The notes under the pieces: model-generated
What the model was told of the DNA's origin: nothing
Databases searched by the model: none
Seen by the model: only the letters and a program-made list of their open reading frames with translations
NCBI GenBank assembly: GCA_003169895.1
Contig: PNAE01000007.1
Span: forward strand, 1,068,314-1,132,313
DNA: 64,000 nt
Direction: 5' to 3'
Origin: Gemmatimonadota bacterium
Lineage (GTDB): Bacteria > Gemmatimonadota > Gemmatimonadetes > Gemmatimonadales > GWC2-71-9
In this document: in pieces, positions 40,312 through 50,966 of the stretch
Layout: every line of letters starts with the position of its first letter
Position numbering within the stretch: position 1 is the first letter of the stretch
Translations under genes and position numbers: made by a program

Positions 40312-41865
40312 CTACCCGCGCAGCAGTGGTCGGCCCGTCATCTCGGCCGGCTGCTCCAGGCCAAGCAGGGCAAGTATGGTTGGCGCGACGTCGCAAAGAG
40401 CGCCGTGAGCGCGCAATGACTGGCCAGCGATGCCGAAGGTCACGAACGGCACCGGGTTGGTGGTGTGTGCGGTGTGCGGTCCACCTGTGGCCGGGTCGAT
40501 CATTTGCTCGGCATTGCCATGATCGGCGGTGACCAGCACGCGGGCGCCGGCATTCTCCGCCGCCGCGAGTACCCGGCCGAGCGATTCGTCCACCGTTTCC
40601 ACGGCCTTGATGACCGCGGGGAGTACGCCAGTATGGCCCACCATATCGGCGTTGGCGAAGTTGGCGAGGAAGAAGTCGTACTCGCCACGATCGAGCGCGT
40701 TGCAGAGCACGTCGGTGATGCCGGCGGCGCTCATCTCGGGCTTGAGGTCGTAGGTCGCAACCTTCGCCGATGGAACGAGCTGGCGCTCTTCACCTGGCCA
40801 CGGCGGTTCGTAGCCGCCATTGAAGAAGTAGGTGATGTGGGGATACTTCTCCGTTTCGGCGGTGCGGAACTGACGGCGCACCGCGCCGCTCAGCACCTCG
40901 CCCAGGATTCGCACCATGGAAAATGGTGCGAACGCGGTCGTTAGCGGAAAGGTCTGGTCGTACTGCGTCATCGTCGCCACGAGCAACTCCGGCCGATCAG
41001 CGACGGGGAATCCGTCGAACCCGGCAATCGCGAGTGCGGCGACGATTTGTCGCATGCGGTCGGATCGGTAGTTGTAGCAAAAAATCGCGTCGCCGTTCTG
41101 CATCGTCGCCGCGGGACCTTCATCATGCATCATCACGAGTGGCTTGACGAACTCGTCGGTCTCTCCGCGCTCGTAGGCCGCACGGATGCCGGCGACTGGG
41201 TCCGCAATGGGCGCACCGACGCCGTGGACCATGGCGTCGTATGCCAGACGGATGCGGTCCCAGCGCTTGTCACGATCCATCGCGAAGTATCGGCCCGTCA
41301 GCGACGCGATCCGGGTGCGGCCGCCGCCGATCCGGGTCACGTCCTGTCCCAGTTTCGCCACGACGTCTGCCGCCGACTTTGGTGGCGAATCGCGCCCATC
41401 CAGGAACCCGTGAATCGCGATACGCGGCACGTCCAGTTGCACCAGAGCCGTGATCACGGCGAGCAGGTGGGTGTCCATCGCATGTACGCCACCGGGACCC
41501 AGCAACCCGAGCAAGTGCACCGTGCCACGCGTGCGTCGGACCTGTGCCGCGACCTCGGCCAACGCCGGCGACTGGAAGAACTCGCCGCTCTCGATGCTCT
41601 GATTGATGCGCACGAGATCCTGCGGCACGACCCGGCCGGCGCCCAGGTTGAGGTGTCCGACTTCGCTGTTGCCCATCTGGCCGTCGGGAAGGCCCACCGC
41701 GAGACCGCTCGCATCGAGGAGCGCGCGCGGCGACGTCGCCAGCAGGCGATCCCAGATCGGCGTATGCGCCATGGCGATGGCATTGCCGGCGGTTTCCGGC
41801 CGCCAGCCCCAGCCATCGAGTACGAGAAGAACTACGGGTGGAATGCGTCGCGACACAGCGGCCAA
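40312..41865 (-). CDS. gpmI: 2,3-bisphosphoglycerate-independent phosphoglycerate mutase
   Basis: VVLLVLDGWGWRPETAGNAI, GLPDGQMGNSEVGHLNLGAGR, FCYNYRSDRMRQI, LVTADHGNAEQMIDP. Confidence 0.97.
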   Translation of the reverse strand: MAAVSRRIPPVVLLVLDGWGWRPETAGNAIAMAHTPIWDRLLATSPRALLDASGLAVGLPDGQMGNSEVGHLNLGAGRVVPQDLVRINQSIESGEFFQSPALAEVAAQVRRTRGTVHLLGLLGPGGVHAMDTHLLAVITALVQLDVPRIAIHGFLDGRDSPPKSAADVVAKLGQDVTRIGGGRTRIASLTGRYFAMDRDKRWDRIRLAYDAMVHGVGAPIADPVAGIRAAYERGETDEFVKPLVMMHDEGPAATMQNGDAIFCYNYRSDRMRQIVAALAIAGFDGFPVADRPELLVATMTQYDQTFPLTTAFAPFSMVRILGEVLSGAVRRQFRTAETEKYPHITYFFNGGYEPPWPGEERQLVPSAKVATYDLKPEMSAAGITDVLCNALDRGEYDFFLANFANADMVGHTGVLPAVIKAVETVDESLGRVLAAAENAGARVLVTADHGNAEQMIDPATGGPHTAHTTNPVPFVTFGIAGQSLRAHGALCDVAPTILALLGLEQPAEMTGRPLLRG

Positions 41866-41999
41866 GCGCGCTCCGGAGCACGAGAAACTGAGGTGTCGAA
41901 ACTAGTGGGACCACGCGGACCCGGCCAATCGGCGGGTCGAACGAGTATTCTTTGGTGCTCGCTTGATCAAGCCAGGAGCGCCCAATCAGCGTCCGCGCC

Positions 42000-44900
42000 A
42001 TGCTCGTTTTGTTCCTCCTCGCCGCCACTGCGCAGCGGGCTCCCGCCCAGGAAGCGCCCTGGCGCCTGGGTCGCTGGAATCCCGATTCCTTTGGCAATCA
42101 GCGCGTGGTGCTGCAGGTGGCCGATACGGGGACCGGCGGCGCCGTCCGGGCATTGATTCCATGGCGTCGGCGCGACGCGCAGCCGGAGCTCAAGCGGGTG
42201 ATCGTGACCGACACGGCGAACCGGCGGATTCGCAATGCCGCCGCGCTGTGGGTGCGTCGCGACTCCGGTGAGCTGGTCTTCGAGCCAGTGCACGGAATCG
42301 GCACGTATTACGTGTACTACCTCCCATATACCGGCAGCGTTCGCTCGAACTATCCCCGGATCAGCTATCCGCGTCCCGATTCCATGGCGGCCCCGGGCTG
42401 GGTCGCCGCTGCGCGTGCGGGCGCCGCAACATTGCCTCGCGCGGACGTGGTCGCCTTCGAAGCGGTGGATTCGATGTCGCAACGCTGGCCGATGGAGGTG
42501 ACGGCGACCGATTCCGAAGTCGCCGCGGCGCGCCGTCGCATCTCGCCCGGCGAACCATTTGCCGTTTTTGTCGAAGATCGATCGCGGCCGGTCAAGATGA
42601 CCGACCAACTGCCGCTGATCTGGGCCATGCGTACCGCAGGCGTCGCCCGCCTCGGGCCGGCAGAGCGCGATGAGTACTACGCATTCCAGCTGGGCATCTG
42701 GGCGCAACAGCCGCTGGATTCAGTGCAGGTGCACTTCTCGAGTTTCCAGGGGGGCGCGGGCGTTGCCATGGAGATTCCACCGAGCGCCTTCGACTGTATC
42801 ACTACCGATGGCGTGGACTGGCTGGGGCGACCGTTCCATCCCGATGTCACGATTCCTGCCGGCCGGGTGCGGGCATTGTGGTGTGGCGTGATGATGCCGC
42901 GCACCGCTTCGCCAGGCACCTATCAGGGCAGTGTTCATGTCGTGGTGGCTGGGAACAACGGGGTCACGACGCCGATCCGGATCGTGGTCGACACTGCGAT
43001 GGCGGTCAATCACGGTGACGACGAACCATGGCGCCTGTCGCGTTTGCGTTGGCTCAATTCGCAACTTGCCGCGGACGGGCCGCCTACGCCACCGTACACG
43101 CCGGTGCGGGGCGGACCGGCCGACTTCCGGATTCTCGGCCGCCGCATCCTCCTCGACTCGTTGGGGTTTCCCCGGCAGATCCTCTCGTTTTTCACATCGG
43201 CGATGACGGGGATCACGGCGCGCGGCCTCCCGATTCTCGCGGCCCCGATCGCGCTGCAGGTGGAGGACGCTTCGGGCCTCGTGCACGGGTGGACACCCGG
43301 TGCGCTCCGGCTCGTCCGCGCCACGGCGTCGCGCGCCACGTTCCACTCGAGCGGCAGGCAGGGTGATCTCCGTCTCGATATTACCGGCGATCTCGATTTC
43401 GATGGCAACCTGGAGTATCGCGTGGCGCTGGTGGCGCGCCGCGACACCCCGGTCCGTGACATTCGCCTCGTCATGCCGATGTTCCGGAACGTGGCGCGCT
43501 ATTTCATGGGATTGAACCGTCCCGGTGGCATGGCGCCCGCCAACTATGACTGGAAATGGGACGTCACCCGCAACCAGGACGCCGTGTGGATCGGCGACGT
43601 GAACGCCGGATTGCAGCTCACGCTCAAGGACGAACATTACGTCCGTCCGCTCAACACCAATTTCTACCAGCAGTCGCCGCTGGTGATGCCACGTTCGTGG
43701 TCGAACGACGGCAAGGGTGGCTGCAGCTTCACCGGCGGCGAGCGCAGTTATCGCGCGGTGTGCACCAGCGGCGGCCGAACCCTTGTTGCCGGCGACACCT
43801 TGTGGTTCAACTTCCGGGTGCTGATCACGCCGTTTCATCCGCTGGACACCCGCACCCATTTTGCGACCCGGTATTACCACGCCTATCGGCCGGTCGACAC
43901 CGTGCGGGCCGCGGGTGCCAACCTGGTCAACGTGCATCATGCGACGGCGATCAATCCGTTCCTGAACTATCCGTTCCTGCGTGCCGCCCAGATGCGCGCC
44001 TACGCCGACTCACTGCACGCCGCCGGCATGCGGTTCAAGATCTATTACACGGTGCGCGAACTGACCAACCGCGCTCCCGAGTTCTGGGCCCTGCGCTCCC
44101 TCGGCACGGAAGTATTCTCGCCGGGACCGGGTGGCGGTCACTCGTGGCTGCAGGAACACGTGGTCGACAACTACATCACGGGCTGGGTCGTCCCCGAACT
44201 GCGCGACGTGACGCTGGTGACCAATGGCATTTCCCGGTGGCACAACTTCTACGTCGAGGGACTGCGCTGGTTGACCGATCACGCGGGCGTTGACGGCATC
44301 TATCTGGACGACGTCGCGTTCGACCGGGCCACGATGCTGCGGATCCGCCGTGTCCTGGCGGCCCACGGCGGACCGGGGGAACGGATCGATCTCCATTCCG
44401 CGAATCAGTACGACAAGAATGATGGATTCGCGAGCAGCGCCAACCTGTACCTCGAGCATTTCCCCTTCATCGACCGGCTCTGGTTTGGCGAAGGGTTCAA
44501 CTACGATTCACCGCCGGACTACTGGCTGGTTGAAATGTCGGGCATTCCATTCGGCCTGATGGGGGAAATGCTCGAGGGTGGCGGCAATCCCTGGCGCGGC
44601 ATGTTGTTCGGGATGACAAACCGGCTGCCGTGGACCGGCAGTGATCCGCGCCCACTCTGGCACGAATGGGACAGCTTTGGCATCACGGACAGCCGCATGG
44701 TGGGTTGGTGGAGTCGCGGCGCACCAGTCACGACCGGTCGCAACGATGTGCTTGCCACCAGCTACCTGCGCACCGATCATGCGCTCGTAGCCATCGCCAG
44801 TTGGGCCAAGGACACCGTCGCGGTGCAACTGCACATCGATTGGCGGGCGCTGGGACTCGACTCGGCGCGCGTCCGCATCACCGCTCCGGCGATCCCCACG

Positions 44901-45008
44901 TTTCAGGCGGCGCGGAGCTTCGCCGCCGGCGAGCTGATTCCCGTGGTACCGGGCCGGGGCTGGTTGCTGCAATTCGATACCTTTGACGCGCACCCTCGCG
45001 CCCGGTAG
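42000..45008 (+). CDS. Large exported GH123-like/DUF6067-type putative glycoside hydrolase
   Basis: Signal peptide; ends of a TIM-barrel-like region FYVEGLRWLTDHAGVDGIYLDDVAFDRATMLRIRRVL, DLHSANQYDKNDGFASSANLYLEHFPFIDRLWFGEGFNY. Confidence 0.7.
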   Translation: MLVLFLLAATAQRAPAQEAPWRLGRWNPDSFGNQRVVLQVADTGTGGAVRALIPWRRRDAQPELKRVIVTDTANRRIRNAAALWVRRDSGELVFEPVHGIGTYYVYYLPYTGSVRSNYPRISYPRPDSMAAPGWVAAARAGAATLPRADVVAFEAVDSMSQRWPMEVTATDSEVAAARRRISPGEPFAVFVEDRSRPVKMTDQLPLIWAMRTAGVARLGPAERDEYYAFQLGIWAQQPLDSVQVHFSSFQGGAGVAMEIPPSAFDCITTDGVDWLGRPFHPDVTIPAGRVRALWCGVMMPRTASPGTYQGSVHVVVAGNNGVTTPIRIVVDTAMAVNHGDDEPWRLSRLRWLNSQLAADGPPTPPYTPVRGGPADFRILGRRILLDSLGFPRQILSFFTSAMTGITARGLPILAAPIALQVEDASGLVHGWTPGALRLVRATASRATFHSSGRQGDLRLDITGDLDFDGNLEYRVALVARRDTPVRDIRLVMPMFRNVARYFMGLNRPGGMAPANYDWKWDVTRNQDAVWIGDVNAGLQLTLKDEHYVRPLNTNFYQQSPLVMPRSWSNDGKGGCSFTGGERSYRAVCTSGGRTLVAGDTLWFNFRVLITPFHPLDTRTHFATRYYHAYRPVDTVRAAGANLVNVHHATAINPFLNYPFLRAAQMRAYADSLHAAGMRFKIYYTVRELTNRAPEFWALRSLGTEVFSPGPGGGHSWLQEHVVDNYITGWVVPELRDVTLVTNGISRWHNFYVEGLRWLTDHAGVDGIYLDDVAFDRATMLRIRRVLAAHGGPGERIDLHSANQYDKNDGFASSANLYLEHFPFIDRLWFGEGFNYDSPPDYWLVEMSGIPFGLMGEMLEGGGNPWRGMLFGMTNRLPWTGSDPRPLWHEWDSFGITDSRMVGWWSRGAPVTTGRNDVLATSYLRTDHALVAIASWAKDTVAVQLHIDWRALGLDSARVRITAPAIPTFQAARSFAAGELIPVVPGRGWLLQFDTFDAHPRAR

Positions 45009-45020
45009 ACTGCCGTACCC

Positions 45021-45998
45021 ATGAGACTGCCGCGCGTCGCCGTTCTGGCCGTTCCCGCCGCCATACTCGGATTGCTCACCGGGTCCGTCTCGCCCGCGCC
45101 GGCGCAAACCGTCCGGTCGATCGGCGCCGAGACCGACCTGGTCAAGGATCCCGGCGGCATCCAGCTGCTGCACCTGCTCAAGGGTACTGCCGTGACTGTA
45201 GGTGCGGCCAACGGCGAATGGGTGCCGGCCACTATCGACGGCTGGATCGTCGCAAGTGCATTGCACGACGACAAGCGTGACGGATTCGATGTCAGCGTTG
45301 CGCTCGCCGCTGGAACGACGTTGCGCGCCAGCCCTGGCGGCGCGGCGCTCGCCTCCGCACGCCTTGGCGCGCTGTTCGATCGTGTCGACGCGAAGGGCGG
45401 GTGGGTGCATGTCCGCCGTACGGGCTGGATTGCCGCCGCCGCGGTCACGCCGCCGCGGGCCGTAACGGTCCCTCCGCCGGCACCGGTAACCGCGACTGCG
45501 CCACCGGCAGTTACCAGCATCGAAGCCGGCGCCGGGCTCGCGCTACAGCCCGGCGGTGCTGTCGTGGCGACCCTGGAATCGCCGGTTCATGCCGACGTGC
45601 TGGAACACAAGAGCGGCTGGGCGCACGTACGGATCGATGCGTGGGTGCGCGACGCGGCGCTGGGTAACGCCCCGGCCCCAGGCGGCATCACCGCTGCGGA
45701 TATTCGCGCGGCACCGGACAGGTACGTCGGGCAGACCGTTGAATGGACCATCGAGATTCTTGGCATCGAGAAAGCCGACGACCTGCGGCCCGAACTCCCC
45801 GCCGGGCGGCCCTACTTGCTGGCCCGCGGCCCGCTTCCCGAAACCGGGTTTCTCTACGTCGCGATCACTGATGACGAAGCGGAAGCCTTCCATCGACTCG
45901 AGCCGCTGGCGAAGATCAGGATCCGGGCGACCATCCGCGCCGGCCGGTCACGTTTTCTGCCCACCCCCGTGCTCAACTTTGTGCGCCGGCTCGACTGA
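45021..45998 (+). CDS. Exported protein with SH3-like repeats
   Basis: Signal peptide; repeats of TLRASPGGAALASARLGALFDRVDAKGGWVHVRRTGWIAAAAV type. Confidence 0.65.
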   Translation: MRLPRVAVLAVPAAILGLLTGSVSPAPAQTVRSIGAETDLVKDPGGIQLLHLLKGTAVTVGAANGEWVPATIDGWIVASALHDDKRDGFDVSVALAAGTTLRASPGGAALASARLGALFDRVDAKGGWVHVRRTGWIAAAAVTPPRAVTVPPPAPVTATAPPAVTSIEAGAGLALQPGGAVVATLESPVHADVLEHKSGWAHVRIDAWVRDAALGNAPAPGGITAADIRAAPDRYVGQTVEWTIEILGIEKADDLRPELPAGRPYLLARGPLPETGFLYVAITDDEAEAFHRLEPLAKIRIRATIRAGRSRFLPTPVLNFVRRLD

Positions 45999-46007
45999 GG
46001 AGTGGCA

Positions 46008-46388
46008 ATGAACGAACATCTCAAGGAGCGCATCCTGCGGGCCGCCGAGTCCCTCTCCGACGAACGTGGCTACCAGATTCTCGACTACATCGAGTTTCTT
46101 AACAGCAAGTACGCCGAGCGCGCCAATCCGACGAACCTCTTCGCCAAGCTTACCGATCGCGCGGAGGACATTCTGCGCGCCGGCAAGGTCCCGATTGATG
46201 CCATCAGCGGCACGGTGACCTTCTTCGACGGGGCGTCGAAGGTGATGAAGGGGCTGGCATCGGCGGCGCAGGCGGTGGTCGATGAAGCATCGAAGACGGC
46301 ACAGAGCATGACCAGCTCGAAACCAGAATCTGCCGACAAACCTCCCCCGCCAGCGACCCCGCCGACATCCAATGGGAACACGCCTTGA
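46008..46388 (+). CDS. Small hypothetical protein
   Basis: MNEHLKERILRAAESLSDERGYQILDYIEFLNSKYAERANP..., Pro-rich tail; overlaps the next start. Confidence 0.6.
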   Translation: MNEHLKERILRAAESLSDERGYQILDYIEFLNSKYAERANPTNLFAKLTDRAEDILRAGKVPIDAISGTVTFFDGASKVMKGLASAAQAVVDEASKTAQSMTSSKPESADKPPPPATPPTSNGNTP

Positions 46389-47851
46389 GCGAGCCCGAAG
46401 GCGCCGGATTCGTCCGCGGTATCGGCCCGTGGCAGGCGACGTCACTGGTCGTCGGCACGATGATCGGGTCCGGCATCTTCATCGTGTCGGCCGACATCGG
46501 GCGCGAGGTGAACGCGTGGGGGCCCGGCGGCCTGCTGCTGGTCTGGATCATCACGGGGATCATGACCGTGGCCGGCGCGCTGGCGTACACCGAACTCGCC
46601 GCCATGATTCCCAAGGCCGGCGGCCAATACGTCTTCCTGCGCGACGGGCTGAATCCGCTGGCGGGATTCCTGTACGGCTGGACGCTGTTCGCCGTGATCC
46701 AGACGGGCACGATCGCCGCAGTCGCCGTGGCCATGGCCAAATACCTGGCGGTATTCATCCCATCGCTCAGCGACACGATCTTTCTCCCGCTCGGCCACAT
46801 TCACCTCCCGGGCGCCGCGGACGCGATTCCAATCGGTATGTCGGCGCAGCGCCTGGTCGCCATCATCAGCATCGTGGTGCTCACCTGGATCAACGCGCGC
46901 GGCGTCAAGCTCGGCGCCGGTGTACAGACATTCCTGACGACGATCAAGTTCATCGCGCTGGCAATGCTGGTGATCCTGGGGCTCTTCCTGTTCCGGAACG
47001 TGCAGATTTCGTCGGCCAACCATGCGCACTTCTGGGGCACCGGCGACTGGTCCTTCGCGATGCTGCCGGTCGTCGGCGCCGCGATGGTCGGCTCGCTGTT
47101 CTCCAGCGACTCGTGGAACAACGTCACGTTCGCCGCCGCCGAGGTTCGCGATCCGACGAAAAACCTGCCCCGCGCCCTTGCGCTGGGAACCATCGCGGTC
47201 TCACTGCTCTACATCCTGGCGAACGTCGCCTACCTCAACGTGTTGCCGTTCGCCGGCGATCCTCACGGCACGACCGCCGTGGCCCGGGGCATTCAGAACG
47301 CGGCGCAGGATCGCGTCGGCGCCGCGGCGGTGGAAGCGATGCTCGGCTCCGCCGGGGCGCTGGTGATGTCGGGCTTCATCGTGATTTCAACCCTGGGCTG
47401 CAATGCCGGGCTGGTGCTCTCCGGGCCGCGGGTCTACTACGCCATGGCCCGGGACCGACTGTTCTTCGAACGCGCCGGCACGCTGCACGCGACCTACCGG
47501 ACGCCGGTCTTCGGCCTCATCACCCAAGCCATCTGGGCGTCCATTCTCTGCCTCTCGGGTACGTACAACCAACTGCTCGACTACGTCATCTTCGCGTCGG
47601 TGCTCTTCTACTGTCTCACGACCGTCTCACTCTTCGCATTTCGCATCAGGCGGCCGGACCTGCCGCGTCCGGTGAAGGCCTTCGGGTATCCGATCGTGCC
47701 GGCCTTGTACATCGTGTCGCTGGCGGCGCTGATGGTGGTGTTGCTGAGCAAGAAGCCGTTGTACACCTGGCCGGGGCTCGTCATCGTGGCGTTGGGCGTG
47801 CCGGTCTACCTGTTGTGGCGGCGCGGGACCAGAGCCGTGAGCCGTCCTTGA
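46385..47851 (+). CDS. APC-family amino acid permease
   Basis: IGPWQATSLVVGTMIGSGIFIVSADI, 12 TM pattern, SDSWNNVTFAAAEVRDPTKNLPRAL. Confidence 0.92.
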   Translation: MSEPEGAGFVRGIGPWQATSLVVGTMIGSGIFIVSADIGREVNAWGPGGLLLVWIITGIMTVAGALAYTELAAMIPKAGGQYVFLRDGLNPLAGFLYGWTLFAVIQTGTIAAVAVAMAKYLAVFIPSLSDTIFLPLGHIHLPGAADAIPIGMSAQRLVAIISIVVLTWINARGVKLGAGVQTFLTTIKFIALAMLVILGLFLFRNVQISSANHAHFWGTGDWSFAMLPVVGAAMVGSLFSSDSWNNVTFAAAEVRDPTKNLPRALALGTIAVSLLYILANVAYLNVLPFAGDPHGTTAVARGIQNAAQDRVGAAAVEAMLGSAGALVMSGFIVISTLGCNAGLVLSGPRVYYAMARDRLFFERAGTLHATYRTPVFGLITQAIWASILCLSGTYNQLLDYVIFASVLFYCLTTVSLFAFRIRRPDLPRPVKAFGYPIVPALYIVSLAALMVVLLSKKPLYTWPGLVIVALGVPVYLLWRRGTRAVSRP

Positions 47852-47923
47852 ACCCTTCCGCCCCCACCCGCTACGTTTGAGGATGTTCCCCGTATCCAGT
47901 CAGCGCCTGTCACGGACGGCGGC

Positions 47924-49381
47924 ATGAGTCCGATCCGGCCGGACTTCGGCCTGACGTTCGACGACGTCCTGCTCCTGCCGCGACATTCGACCGTGCATCC
48001 TCGCGACGTCAGCACGTCCAGTCGCTTCACCCGCACCATCCCGCTCCACATTCCGCTCGTCGCCGCTGCCATGGACACCGTCACCGAATCGGAAATGGCG
48101 ATCGCAATGGCGCGCGCGGGCGGCATCGGCGTGTTGCACAAGAACATGTCCATCGACCGACAAGCGGCCGAGGTCGACCGGGTCAAGCGCAGTGAGAGCG
48201 GGATGATCATGAACCCGATCACCCTCGGGCCGGAGCGTCCGATCCGCGAGGCGCACGCGCTGATGCGGCGGTTCCGCATTTCGGGCGTGCCGATCGTCGA
48301 CGGTAGCGGGCGCCTGATCGGCATCATCACGAACCGCGACTTGCAGTTCGAGTCCAACCTCGAGCGGCCGATCGCCGAAGCGATGACTCGCGAAGGACTG
48401 ATCACCGCACCGGTCGGAACGACGCTGGCCGAAGCCGAGGCGACGCTGGCGCGGCACCGGATCGAGAAACTTCCGGTGGTGGACGCCGACGGCGTCCTGA
48501 GGGGCCTCATCACGGTCAAGGACATCTTCAAGCGCCGGGACTTCCCCGATGCCAACAAGGATCAGCATGGCCGTTTGCGGGTCGCCGCCGCGGTTGGTAC
48601 CGGCTCCGAGGCGATGGTTCGCACCCGCGCACTGGTCAACGCCGGCGTCGATGTCATCGTGGTGGATTCCGCTCACGGGCATTCGGCTGGTGTCCTCGAC
48701 ACCATCGCGGCACTCCGGGATGCGTTTTCCGAGGTACAATTGGTCGGCGGGAACATCGCAACGGAGTCGGGCGCGCGGGCCCTGGTCGAGCGAGGCGTTG
48801 ACGCCGTCAAGGTTGGCATCGGTCCTGGCTCGATCTGTACCACGCGTGTGGTCACTGGCGTCGGGGTCCCGCAGATGACCGCGATCATCAATGCGGTCGC
48901 CGGGGCCGGCGACGTGCCGGTCATCGCCGACGGCGGCATCAAGTACTCCGGCGACGTGGTGAAGGCGATTGCAGCAGGGGCCGCGAGCGTGATGATGGGT
49001 TCGATGCTCGCCGGCACGGAGGAGAGTCCCGGCGAGAGCATCCTGGCCGAGGGCCGCCGGTTCAAGTTGATCCGCGGCATGGGCTCGCTGACGGCAATGC
49101 AGGATGGATCGGCCGACCGGTATTTCCAGGAAGGCGAGGTGTCGCCTTCAAAGCTGGTGCCCGAAGGCATCGAGGGACGGGTGCCGTACAAGGGCGCCGT
49201 CGCCGACGTCCTGTTCCAGATGGTGGGCGGCCTCCGCAGCGGCATGGGGTATTGCGGTGCCGCGGACATCGCGGCGCTGCAGCGCGACACCGAGTTCATC
49301 CAGATCACCTCGGCCGGTCTCCGCGAGTCGCACCCGCATGACGTGACGATCACCCGGGAAGCGCCGAACTACAGCGTGTAG
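47924..49381 (+). CDS. guaB: IMP dehydrogenase
   Basis: [27 protein letters not shown] domains, [51 protein letters not shown]. Confidence 0.97.
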   Translation: MSPIRPDFGLTFDDVLLLPRHSTVHPRDVSTSSRFTRTIPLHIPLVAAAMDTVTESEMAIAMARAGGIGVLHKNMSIDRQAAEVDRVKRSESGMIMNPITLGPERPIREAHALMRRFRISGVPIVDGSGRLIGIITNRDLQFESNLERPIAEAMTREGLITAPVGTTLAEAEATLARHRIEKLPVVDADGVLRGLITVKDIFKRRDFPDANKDQHGRLRVAAAVGTGSEAMVRTRALVNAGVDVIVVDSAHGHSAGVLDTIAALRDAFSEVQLVGGNIATESGARALVERGVDAVKVGIGPGSICTTRVVTGVGVPQMTAIINAVAGAGDVPVIADGGIKYSGDVVKAIAAGAASVMMGSMLAGTEESPGESILAEGRRFKLIRGMGSLTAMQDGSADRYFQEGEVSPSKLVPEGIEGRVPYKGAVADVLFQMVGGLRSGMGYCGAADIAALQRDTEFIQITSAGLRESHPHDVTITREAPNYSV

Positions 49382-49409
49382 GAAATCCACCCCGCTCGAG
49401 GATCTCTTC

Positions 49410-50966
49410 ATGGGCCTCTTCAGCACCAAGAACGTCTCCGACCTGCAGGTTGAAGCCGAGAGTTCGCACAGCCTCAAGCGCGCGCTGACCGCGACCAACC
49501 TCGTGTTCCTCGGCATCGGTGCCATCATCGGCGCCGGCATTTTCGTGCTCACGGGACAGGTGGCGGCGACCAACGCGGGGCCGGCGATCGTGCTGTCGTT
49601 CGTCGTTGCCGGTTCCGGATGTCTCTTCGCCGGCCTCTGCTACGCGGAGTTTGCGTCGATGATCCCGATCGCGGGAAGCGCCTATACCTATGGGTATGCC
49701 ACGATGGGGGAGCTGATCGCGTGGATCATCGGCTGGGACCTGATCCTCGAGTACCTCTTCGCTGCGTCGACCGTGGCGGTCGGCTGGGCCGGCTACTTCA
49801 GCGCGTTCATGACGGAACTCGGCGTCAAGCTCCCGCCGGCATTGATGGGCGCTCCGCTGGATGTGCTAGGCACGCACCACCTGATCCGGGCGCAGATCTG
49901 CGTCGACCCGGCAACTGGTGGCGTGGCATACGACGCCGTCAGCCGCGCCCTGGTGTCGGGGGCGGACTGCGCGGCCAAGGGTTTCACGCTCACCGGCGGC
50001 ATCCTGAACGTCCCGGCGGTGGTGCTGGTGTTGCTGCTCACGACCCTGCTGGTGATCGGCATCAAGGAGTCGGCCCGGTTCAACAACGCCATCGTCATCG
50101 CCAAGGTGGCCATCGTCCTCGCGGTGATTCTCTTCGGCATCAAGTACATCAACACGGCCAACTGGCACCCGTTCATTCCGCCGAACACCGGTGAATTCGG
50201 TCACTTCGGCTTCAGCGGCATCGTGCGCGGTTCGGCAGTGATCTTCTTCGCGTACATCGGTTTCGACGCGGTGTCGACCGCGGCGCAGGAAGCGAAAAAC
50301 CCGCAGCGCGACCTGCCGATCGGCATTCTCGGGTCGCTGGCGGTCTGTACCGTGCTGTACATCGCGATGGCGCTGGTCATGACCGGCATCGCGCATTACA
50401 GCAAGCTCAACGTGCCGCACCCGGTGTTCGTGGCGATCGACGCGGCGGGACCGGGACTCAAGTGGCTGGGCTTCTTCGTCAACATCGGCGCCATCGCCGG
50501 CCTGGCCTCGGTGGTGCTGGTGATGCTGATGGGCCAGCCGCGCATCTTCTACTCGATGTCGCGCGACGGCCTGCTGCCACCGGTGTTCTCCAAGGTGCAC
50601 CCGACGTTCCGCACGCCCTACGTCGCAACCATCATCACCGGTTGCGTCGCGGCGCTGATTGCCGGTTTCTTCCCGATCCGGTTGCTGGGCGAACTGGTGT
50701 CGATCGGGACGCTGCTCGCGTTCGTGATCGTCTGCGGGGGCATCTGGGTCCTTCGGCGCGCCCGGCCCGAACTGCCCCGGCCCTTCCGGACGCCCTGGGT
50801 ACCGGTCGTGCCGATTCTCGGCATCCTGATCTGCGGCTACATGATGTCGACGCTGCCGGGTGATACCTGGATTCGTCTGCTCGTCTGGATGGCGATCGGT
50901 CTCTGCATCTACTTCTTCTACGGCCGGTTCCATTCCAAGCTGGCCGCGGTCGGAAACGTGCGATGA
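49410..50966 (+). CDS. APC-family (cationic amino acid transporter-like) permease
   Basis: LTATNLVFLGIGAIIGAGIFVLTGQVAATNAGPAIVLSF; FFAYIGFDAVSTAAQEAKNPQRDLPIGI. Confidence 0.94.
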   Translation: MGLFSTKNVSDLQVEAESSHSLKRALTATNLVFLGIGAIIGAGIFVLTGQVAATNAGPAIVLSFVVAGSGCLFAGLCYAEFASMIPIAGSAYTYGYATMGELIAWIIGWDLILEYLFAASTVAVGWAGYFSAFMTELGVKLPPALMGAPLDVLGTHHLIRAQICVDPATGGVAYDAVSRALVSGADCAAKGFTLTGGILNVPAVVLVLLLTTLLVIGIKESARFNNAIVIAKVAIVLAVILFGIKYINTANWHPFIPPNTGEFGHFGFSGIVRGSAVIFFAYIGFDAVSTAAQEAKNPQRDLPIGILGSLAVCTVLYIAMALVMTGIAHYSKLNVPHPVFVAIDAAGPGLKWLGFFVNIGAIAGLASVVLVMLMGQPRIFYSMSRDGLLPPVFSKVHPTFRTPYVATIITGCVAALIAGFFPIRLLGELVSIGTLLAFVIVCGGIWVLRRARPELPRPFRTPWVPVVPILGILICGYMMSTLPGDTWIRLLVWMAIGLCIYFFYGRFHSKLAAVGNVR

